A stretch of 5,597 nt of DNA from positions 1 to 5,597 of the forward strand of contig JAKBCB010000276.1 in the NCBI GenBank assembly GCA_021808185.1, read 5' to 3'. The notes beneath the pieces were generated by a model. That model searched no databases. It had not been told where the DNA came from and saw only the letters and a list, made by a program, of their open reading frames with translations. This DNA is from Pseudomonadota bacterium. GTDB taxonomy: Bacteria; Pseudomonadota; Alphaproteobacteria; Acetobacterales; Acetobacteraceae. The translations under genes and the position numbers were made by a program. This document shows positions 1 to 4,445 of the stretch, one piece after another. How positions within the stretch are numbered: position 1 is the stretch's first letter; the number at the start of each line of letters is the position of its first letter.

Positions 1-15
1 CGCGGCGGCGCCGGC

Positions 16-936
16 TCAGGCGGGTGCCGCACCCTCCCCGCAGGCGCTCGCCAGCGCCGGCGCCAGCGCCCGGTAGTCGGCGGCGCGCGGGGTGTGCGGG
101 CGCCACGCGAAGCCGAGCGTGCGCCACGCCCCCGCCCCGGCCAGCGGACGGATTTCGATCCCGGTCCCCCGCGCCACGCCCGCATCCACGGCGATCTTCG
201 GCAGCAGCGTCACGCCGAGGCCGCCGGCCACCATCTGCACCAGGGTATGCAGGCTGGTGGCGGCGAACCCCTCCGCGTCCTCCCGCCGCGCGGCACCGCA
301 GGCGGCCAGCGCCTGATCGCGCAGGCAATGCCCGTCCTCCAGCAGCAACAGCCGCTCGGCCGCCAGCGCCGCCGCCGGGATCTCCGGCAATGCCGCCAAC
401 GGGTGCCCCGGCGGCACCGCCGCGAGGAACGGGTCGCGCGCCACCGGCAGGCTTTCGGCGCCGAGGCAGTCGCAGGGCAACGCCAGCAGCGCCACGTCCA
501 GTTGCCCGCCATCCAGCCGGTCGAGCAGGCGTTCCGTGGTGTCCTCGCGCAGATACAGCCGCAGTCGGGGGAACGCCGCCCGCAGCGCCGGCATCAGGCG
601 CGGCAGCAGGAACGGGCCGACGGTCGGGATCACGCCCAGGCGCAGCGGCCCGCTCATCGGCGCGCGCGCCGCGTCCGCCGCCTCGACAATCGCCGACAGC
701 GCCGCCATCGCCGCCCGCGCGCGGCCGAGCAGCTCGCGCCCGAGCGGGGTGAACACCACGCGCTTGCCCCCGTCGCGATCCAGGATGCGCGTGTCCAGTT
801 GCCGCTCCAGCGCCAGAATGCCGGCCGACAGCGTGGATTGCGTGACCGCGCAGGCGGCGGCGGCGCGGCCGAAATGCTGGTGCTCGGCGAGCGCCAGCAG
901 GTAGCGGAGCTGTTGCGGGCTGGGCAGCGGCGTCAT
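16..936 (-). CDS. oxyR: OxyR, LysR-family hydrogen peroxide-sensing transcription regulator
   Basis: A 306-residue LysR-type regulator of the usual OxyR length. Residues about 5-65 form the N-terminal winged helix-turn-helix (QQLRYLLALAEHQHFGRAAA, then TQSTLSAGI and LERQLDTRILDR). Residues about 95-300 form the periplasmic-binding-protein-like sensor domain. The signature LEDGHCLRDQALAAC places the redox pair at Cys204 and Cys213, nine residues apart as in E. coli OxyR Cys199/Cys208, and it is followed by ATSLHTLVQMVAGGLGVTLLP, typical of OxyR. From the family, peroxide forms the disulfide and switches the tetramer to activate antioxidant genes; the divergent ahpC-ahpD pair is the obvious target. 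The start ATG has only a weak GAGTGA-type ribosome site upstream, but the N-terminal alignment fits. An extra CxC (Cys155, Cys157) lies in the sensor domain. There is no sign of damage, unlike the broken oxyR of M. tuberculosis. Confidence 0.93.
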   Translation of the reverse strand: MTPLPSPQQLRYLLALAEHQHFGRAAAACAVTQSTLSAGILALERQLDTRILDRDGGKRVVFTPLGRELLGRARAAMAALSAIVEAADAARAPMSGPLRLGVIPTVGPFLLPRLMPALRAAFPRLRLYLREDTTERLLDRLDGGQLDVALLALPCDCLGAESLPVARDPFLAAVPPGHPLAALPEIPAAALAAERLLLLEDGHCLRDQALAACGAARREDAEGFAATSLHTLVQMVAGGLGVTLLPKIAVDAGVARGTGIEIRPLAGAGAWRTLGFAWRPHTPRAADYRALAPALASACGEGAAPA

Positions 937-951
937 CGGTTCACTCGATCA

Positions 952-976
952 TTCTGGTGAAATCTATTCATTGGAA
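952..976. promoter_or_regulatory. Candidate OxyR/LysR-type operator in the oxyR-ahpC divergent region
   Basis: An interrupted palindrome TTC-n3-TGAA-n5-TTCA-n3-GAA is centred at 964. Its core, TGAAATCTATTCA (958-970), is an exact T-N11-A LysR box. Bases 941-980 are only about 38% G+C, far below the surroundings, which fits a divergent promoter. The location between oxyR and ahpC, next to a TTGGAA -35-like sequence, is where OxyR would both activate ahpC and control its own gene. The sequence does not match the E. coli four-ATAG consensus closely, so the assignment to OxyR is inferred from context. Confidence 0.45.
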
Positions 977-999
977 CATGGGGCGGCGCGCACCTTATT
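971..999 (+). promoter_or_regulatory. Possible ahpC promoter (-35 TTGGAA, weak -10)
   Basis: TTGGAA at 971-976 resembles a -35 hexamer and CTTATT at 994-999 is a poor -10 at 17-base spacing. A poor promoter with an activator palindrome overlapping or abutting -35 is the arrangement expected of an OxyR-activated gene. The -10 matches only about half of the consensus, so this is tentative. The leader to the ahpC start would be about 45 bases. Confidence 0.25.
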
Positions 1000-1037
1000 G
1001 CACCTGCGAAGGCGCGGCACCCCTCGCCGCGCCCGAC

Positions 1038-1045
1038 GGAAAGGA
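1038..1045 (+). promoter_or_regulatory. Ribosome binding site of ahpC
   Basis: GGAAAGGA lies 7 bases before the ATG at 1053. It decides the start in favour of 1053 rather than the in-frame GTG at 957, whose extra 32 residues have no similarity to peroxiredoxin N-termini and would run through the promoter region. Confidence 0.7.
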
Positions 1046-1052
1046 CGACATC

Positions 1053-1628
1053 ATGCTCACTGTTGGCGATACATTCCCCGCGTTCAACCTGACGGCGGTG
1101 AAGGGCGGGCCGGATGGGCTGGGCGGCCCCGGCCAATCGTTCACCGAGATCGACAACAATACGGATGCCGGCAAGTGGAAGATTTTCTTCTTCTGGCCGA
1201 AGGACTTCACCTTCATCTGCCCGACCGAGATCGCGGCCTTCGGCAAGCTGAACGGCGACTTCAACGACCGCGACGCGGTGGTGTACGGCGCCTCGACCGA
1301 CAGCGAGTTCGTGCATCTGAACTGGCGCGTGCACAACGACGATATCCGCGACCTGCCGTTCCCGATGCTGGCCGACATCAAGCGCGAGCTGGCCGGTGCG
1401 CTGGGCATTCTGGACAAGAACGCGGGGGTGGCGCTGCGCGCGACCTTCATCGTCGATCCGGACGGCACCATCCAGTGGGCCAGCGTCAACGGCCTCAATG
1501 TCGGGCGCAATCCGCAGGAAGTGGTGCGCGTGCTCGATGCGTTGCAGACGGACGAGCTGTGCCCCTGCAACTGGGAAAAGGGCCGCGAGACGCTGAAGCC
1601 GCAGGATCTGTTCCAGGCCGCCGCCTGA
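1053..1628 (+). CDS. ahpC: AhpC, alkyl hydroperoxide reductase peroxiredoxin (mycobacterial three-cysteine type)
   Basis: A 191-residue 2-Cys peroxiredoxin that reduces hydrogen peroxide, organic peroxides and probably peroxynitrite in the cytoplasm. The active site is FFWPKDFTFICPTE, giving the Pro49-x3-Thr53-x2-Cys56 signature with Cys56 peroxidatic; Arg129 in LRATFIVD completes the catalytic set. The C-terminus carries DELCPCNW with Cys170 and Cys172, matching the two resolving-region cysteines (Cys174, Cys176) of M. tuberculosis AhpC; the whole protein resembles that one from GDTFPAF through LDALQTDELC. That type is reduced by AhpD rather than by the flavoprotein AhpF, and ahpD follows 55 bases downstream while no ahpF is visible. 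Expression is likely OxyR-activated from the divergent region upstream. Start at 1053 is chosen from the GGAAAGGA ribosome site. The product is certain; the reductant is inferred from context. Confidence 0.96.
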   Translation: MLTVGDTFPAFNLTAVKGGPDGLGGPGQSFTEIDNNTDAGKWKIFFFWPKDFTFICPTEIAAFGKLNGDFNDRDAVVYGASTDSEFVHLNWRVHNDDIRDLPFPMLADIKRELAGALGILDKNAGVALRATFIVDPDGTIQWASVNGLNVGRNPQEVVRVLDALQTDELCPCNWEKGRETLKPQDLFQAAA

Positions 1629-1638
1629 CCACGCACGC

Positions 1639-1663
1639 CGGCCGGGCCCGCAAGGCCCGGCCG
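1639..1663 (+). other. Perfect 10-bp hairpin between ahpC and ahpD
   Basis: CGGCCGGGCC (1639-1648) and GGCCCGGCCG (1654-1663) are perfect complements around a 5-base loop CGCAA. The all-G/C stem starts 10 bases after the ahpC stop and ends 8 bases before the ahpD ribosome site. No T run follows (the next bases are CCCCACCC), so it is not a standard intrinsic terminator. It could be a processing or stability element that lets ahpC transcripts accumulate above ahpD, or a partial pause site; the role is inference. Confidence 0.55.
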
Positions 1664-1671
1664 CCCCACCC

Positions 1672-1675
1672 GGAG
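1672..1675 (+). promoter_or_regulatory. Ribosome binding site of ahpD
   Basis: GGAG sits 8 bases before the ATG at 1684 and supports that start, which also aligns residue for residue with the MSIEKLK start of mycobacterial AhpD. Confidence 0.65.
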
Positions 1676-1683
1676 CGAACCGC

Positions 1684-2214
1684 ATGTCGATCGAGACGCT
1701 GAAAGCCAGCCTGCCGGACTACGCGAAGGATCTGAAACTGAACCTCGGCTCCCTGGCCAGCGAGCCGAGCCTGACCGCACAGCAGCGCGCGGGCACGTTT
1801 GTCGTGGCGGCACTGGCCAGCCGCAACGCCACCGTCACGGCGGCGCTGGTCGGCGAGTTCGGCCCGCAGCTCAGCGCCGATGCGCTGGCGGCCGCCAAGG
1901 CGGCGGCCTCGGTGATGGGGATGAACAACGTCTATTACCGCTTCACCCATCTGGTCGGCGGCAGCTACGCGCAGATGCCGGCCAAGCTGCGCATGAACGT
2001 CATGGCCAAGCCGGGCGTGGACAAGCTGGATTTCGAGCTGTGGTCGCTGGCTGTCTCGGCCGTGAACGGCTGCGGCATGTGCATGGAAAGCCACGAGAAA
2101 GTGGTCCGCGCCGGCGGGCTGACGGCGGAGCAGGTGCAGGCCGCCGTGCGTATCGCGGCCGTGGTGCACGCGGTCGCCGCGACGCTCGATGGCGAGGCGG
2201 CGGTGGCGGCGTGA
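1684..2214 (+). CDS. ahpD: AhpD, alkylhydroperoxidase / AhpC-reducing thiol protein
   Basis: A 176-residue all-helical carboxymuconolactone decarboxylase-fold protein, very similar in length and sequence to M. tuberculosis AhpD (MSIETLKASLPDYAKDLKLN at the N-terminus, MGMNNVYYR and FELWSLAVSAVNGC later). The catalytic set falls at identical numbers: Glu118, Cys130, Cys133 (CGMC) and His137. His132 of the mycobacterial protein is Met132 here. From work on the family, AhpD is a trimer whose Cys130/Cys133 pair has weak peroxidase activity and passes electrons to AhpC, receiving them from lipoylated dehydrogenase subunits through dihydrolipoamide. Those partners would be encoded elsewhere. It is co-directional with ahpC across a 55-base gap that contains a strong hairpin, so the two are probably one operon under OxyR control. 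The last dozen residues are Ala-rich and variable. Confidence 0.95.
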   Translation: MSIETLKASLPDYAKDLKLNLGSLASEPSLTAQQRAGTFVVAALASRNATVTAALVGEFGPQLSADALAAAKAAASVMGMNNVYYRFTHLVGGSYAQMPAKLRMNVMAKPGVDKLDFELWSLAVSAVNGCGMCMESHEKVVRAGGLTAEQVQAAVRIAAVVHAVAATLDGEAAVAA

Positions 2215-2223
2215 CGCAATGCC

Positions 2224-2261
2224 GAAGCGCGGCGCGCGCGGCGCCCGCTTCACCCGCCTTT
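2224..2261 (+). terminator. Candidate intrinsic terminator after ahpD
   Basis: GAAGCG (2224-2229) pairs with CGCTTC (2246-2251), and GGCGC (2231-2235) with GCGCC (2241-2245), giving an 11-bp stem with one bulged C and a 5-base loop. It begins 10 bases after the ahpD stop. The T run is short and displaced (CCTTTAA, 2257-2263), so termination may be incomplete, allowing some read-through into the EAL gene. Confidence 0.45.
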
Positions 2262-2290
2262 AACCGCCCGATCCCAGCATGCGGCATCGA

Positions 2291-2297
2291 AGACAGG
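2291..2297 (+). promoter_or_regulatory. Probable ribosome binding site of the EAL gene
   Basis: AGACAGG lies 8 bases before the ATG at 2306. It is modest, but the alternative start at 2279 has only ACCGCCCGATCCCAGC in front of it, so this site decides the start. Confidence 0.4.
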
Positions 2298-2305
2298 TCA
2301 ACCGC

Positions 2306-3901
2306 ATGTCCGCTTCCAACGTCGCGCCGCCGCGCGATCGATTTCTGGCGTTTGCCTTCGCGGGTGCGGATTTGCTCGTCGAGGCCAGCCCGGACGGACG
2401 CATCACCTTCGCCGCCGGCGCGTTTCGCCAGCGCTTGAGGATGGAGCCGGAGCAGGCCATCGGGCGCCATCTGCGCAGCCTCGTGGCACTGCCCGACCGG
2501 GTCGGGCTGTCGCTGGCTCTGGACGCCCTTGCGGCGCGCGGGCGCGTTCCGCCGATGGTGGTTCGGCTGAACGACCCGGCCCGCACGCCCGCGACCTTCG
2601 CCGCGCTGCTGGTGCCGAGTACGGCGCCGCGCGTCTGCGTCACCATCGGGCCCGTGCCCACCATGGCGGAGGCGTCGGGCAGCACCGAGGCGGACTCCAC
2701 CGGCTTCGCGCGGGAGGCCGAGGCGCGGCTGCGCGATGGCGGCGGCGGCGAGGTGGCGCTGATCGAAGTGCGCAACTGGAAGCAGGTCAAGGAACATCTG
2801 TCCGGCGAGGATCAGCGCGCCCTGCGCACCGGCATTGCCGAGACGCTGGGCGCGCGCGGCGAGGTTGGGCTGGCGCGCGAGATCGCCGATGGCTGCTTCG
2901 GCGTACTGGTGCAGAGCAGCGACGACGTGGCGGGCGTCCTGTCGCGGCTGAGTGCGCTGGTGCGCGGCAGCCCGGCGGGGCAACTGGCACGGGTCGAGGG
3001 GCTCGGCCTGTCGCTGGCGGCGGACGCGCTCTCGCCCTCGCAGGCGGCGCGGGCGCTGCGTTATGCGCTGTCGCAATTTCGCATCGGCGGCGTCGAGGCC
3101 GCCCGCACCGTCGGCGGCGGCGAGGGACTGAACGGCGTGCTGAGCCGGGCGGAATGGCGCGCGCGCCTGCTGCGGCCGGCGATCGCCGAGCGCAAATTCG
3201 AGTTGAAATACCAGCCGGTGGTGTCGCTGGTCAGCGGCGGCACGCATCATTACGAGGCGCTGCTACGCCCCGCCCCGGCGCTGCTCGGCCCGGGGCAGAC
3301 GACACAGGATTTCGTGGTGTTCGTCGAGGCGGTGGGCCTGACCGAGGAACTCGACCTCGCGGTGGCCGAGACCGCCTTGGCGGCCCTGCGCACGCATCCG
3401 CAGGCATCAGTGGCGGTGAACGTCTCCGGCCTGTCGCTGCAAAGCGAAGCGTTCCGCGATCGTCTGCTGGCAATGCTGGCGGACCCGGCCGCAGCGGGAC
3501 CGGAGGTGGCGCGGCGGCTGCTGGTGGAACTGACCGAGACCGTCGAGGTGGACGACATGGCCACGACGGCGGCGAGCATCGCGGCATTCCGTAACTTCGG
3601 CGTGCCGGTGTGCCTGGACGACTTCGGTGCCGGGGCGGCGGCCTTCCGCTACTTGCGGGAATTCCAGATCGACTACGTGAAGATCGACGGGCTGTACGTG
3701 CGCCGCGCACCCCAGGGCGCGCGGGAGCGCAGCTTCCTCACCTCGATGGTCGATCTCGCCGCCGGTGTCGGTGCCCGCGTGATCGTCGAACAGGTGGAGA
3801 CCGAGGAGCAAGCGCAGCTGATGCGCCTGCTCGGCGTGGAGTTCGGTCAGGGCTGGCTGTTCGGCCGGCCGGGGGTGCTGCCGGGCGTCACCGCGCGATA
3901 G
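2306..3901 (+). CDS. PAS / degenerate GGDEF / EAL protein, probable c-di-GMP phosphodiesterase
   Basis: A 531-residue cytoplasmic protein with no membrane segment or signal peptide. Residues about 10-120 look PAS-like (DLLVEASPDGRITFAAGAF). Residues about 130-265 resemble a GGDEF fold whose signature has become ADGCF (about 194-198), so cyclase activity is not expected. Residues about 285-525 are an EAL domain with every key residue in place: Glu317 in EALLRP, Asn372 in NVSG, Glu408 in VELTE, Asp438-Asp439 in DDFGAG, Lys459 in KID, Glu495 in VEQVE and Gln515 in GQGWLFGRP. EAL enzymes with this set hydrolyse c-di-GMP to pGpG using Mg or Mn; activity here is inferred from those residues. The ATG at 2306 is preferred over the in-frame ATG at 2279 because AGACAGG lies 8 bases before it and nothing like a ribosome site precedes 2279. 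It follows ahpD with a candidate terminator between, so a shared operon is uncertain. Confidence 0.88.
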   Translation: MSASNVAPPRDRFLAFAFAGADLLVEASPDGRITFAAGAFRQRLRMEPEQAIGRHLRSLVALPDRVGLSLALDALAARGRVPPMVVRLNDPARTPATFAALLVPSTAPRVCVTIGPVPTMAEASGSTEADSTGFAREAEARLRDGGGGEVALIEVRNWKQVKEHLSGEDQRALRTGIAETLGARGEVGLAREIADGCFGVLVQSSDDVAGVLSRLSALVRGSPAGQLARVEGLGLSLAADALSPSQAARALRYALSQFRIGGVEAARTVGGGEGLNGVLSRAEWRARLLRPAIAERKFELKYQPVVSLVSGGTHHYEALLRPAPALLGPGQTTQDFVVFVEAVGLTEELDLAVAETALAALRTHPQASVAVNVSGLSLQSEAFRDRLLAMLADPAAAGPEVARRLLVELTETVEVDDMATTAASIAAFRNFGVPVCLDDFGAGAAAFRYLREFQIDYVKIDGLYVRRAPQGARERSFLTSMVDLAAGVGARVIVEQVETEEQAQLMRLLGVEFGQGWLFGRPGVLPGVTAR

Positions 3902-3924
3902 CGGGGTAGCGCGGCGTGGGCGGT

Positions 3925-3953
3925 ATGGTTATGCTGCATGACCATGATGCAGC
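3925..3953. promoter_or_regulatory. Overlapping palindromes at the marR start, candidate operator
   Basis: The half-sites ATGGTTATGC (3925-3934) and GCATGACCAT (3936-3945) match in 9 of 10 pairs around a central T at 3935. A second inverted repeat, GCTGCAT (3933-3939) and ATGCAGC (3947-3953), overlaps it, centred at 3943. The ATG start codon at 3938 lies inside both. Size and symmetry fit a MarR-family operator, and the stretch is AT-richer than its surroundings. TATGGT (3924-3929) and TATGCT (3930-3935) are also -10-like, so repressor binding would block initiation. Autoregulation is inferred from position. Confidence 0.5.
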
Positions 3954-4435
3954 GCGACGACGGCGCCGACGACATGCCGGATCTGTGGGCGGGCGCGGTC
4001 GATCTCGGCGCGCTCGGCCGATCCCTGGGCTTTGCGCTGCGCCGCGCGCAGGCGGCCGTGGCGGAGGATTTCGCCGCGCGCTTCGGCCCGGAGGACATCC
4101 GGCCGATCCAGTTCGCGCTGCTGACCGTGCTGCGCCACAACCCCGGCCTGCGGCAAACCCAGGTGAGCTTCGCGCTCGGGGTCAAGCGCACCAATTTCGT
4201 GCCCTTGCTCGATGAATTGACCGGGCGCGGGCTGGCCGAACGCCGGCAGGTGCCCGGCGACCGCCGCGCGGCGGCGCTGTTCCTGACCCGCGACGGCGCG
4301 GCACTCCTGGACCGGCTGGAGGGTCTGGCCCGCGCGCACGAGGCGCGGTTCGCGGCCCGCATCGGGGCGGCGGATTACGCGACGCTGCTCGGGCTGCTGC
4401 ATCGGGTGGCGGATCGGGCGTTGGACGAGGGGTAG
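3938..4435 (+). CDS. MarR-family winged-helix transcription regulator
   Basis: A 165-residue protein of normal MarR size. Helices at about 22-50 and 120-160 form the dimer interface. The winged helix lies between: IRPIQFALLTVLRHNPGLRQ, recognition helix region LGVKRTNFVPLLDELTGRGL (about 80-99), then the wing with GDRRAAALFLT (about 107-117), carrying the Asp-Arg-Arg typical of the family. Members usually repress their own gene and neighbours and release DNA on binding small phenolic ligands or on cysteine oxidation; this protein has no cysteine, so a thiol switch is excluded. No ribosome site precedes the ATG at 3938 or the nearby ATGs at 3944, 3947 and 3974. The message may be leaderless, or translation may start at 3974. 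It begins 36 bases after the EAL gene and ends 4 bases from the convergent methyltransferase. The regulated genes cannot be named from the window. Confidence 0.88.
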   Translation: MTMMQRDDGADDMPDLWAGAVDLGALGRSLGFALRRAQAAVAEDFAARFGPEDIRPIQFALLTVLRHNPGLRQTQVSFALGVKRTNFVPLLDELTGRGLAERRQVPGDRRAAALFLTRDGAALLDRLEGLARAHEARFAARIGAADYATLLGLLHRVADRALDEG

Positions 4436-4445
4436 CCCCCTACCC
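4430..4445. other. Hairpin containing both convergent stop codons
   Basis: GGGTAG (4430-4435) and CTACCC (4440-4445) are perfect complements around CCCC. The TAG of the MarR gene and the TAG of the opposite-strand methyltransferase lie in the two arms. No T run follows on either strand, so its value as a bidirectional terminator is doubtful; it may simply result from two TAG stops with G-rich flanks. Confidence 0.3.

Noticed and set aside
49..69. Direct repeat of CGCCAGCGCC near the oxyR 3' end
   Set aside because: It encodes an Ala-rich C-terminal stretch (ALAPALA) and is explained by codon bias rather than by a repeat element.
94..960. Long open frame of 288 codons opposite oxyR
   Set aside because: Arg/Gln/Ala-rich composition typical of the antisense frame of a GC-rich gene; oxyR on the other strand is unmistakable.
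957..1052. N-terminal extension of AhpC from the in-frame GTG at 957
   Set aside because: The extra residues are unlike any peroxiredoxin N-terminus, they cover the AT-rich promoter region, and a strong ribosome site supports the ATG at 1053.
933..1813. Two minus-strand frames opposite ahpC and early ahpD
   Set aside because: Both overlap well-conserved peroxiredoxin coding sequence, and their translations look like antisense products with no domain.
2279..2305. Start of the EAL protein at the upstream ATG
   Set aside because: No ribosome site precedes it, and the extra nine residues (Arg/His-rich) add nothing to the PAS domain; 2306 is better supported though not proven.
2000..3250. Minus-strand open frame of 416 codons opposite ahpD and the EAL gene
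   Set aside because: It spans the end of one clear gene and the start of another, and its low-complexity translation has no recognisable domain. It is a high-GC shadow.
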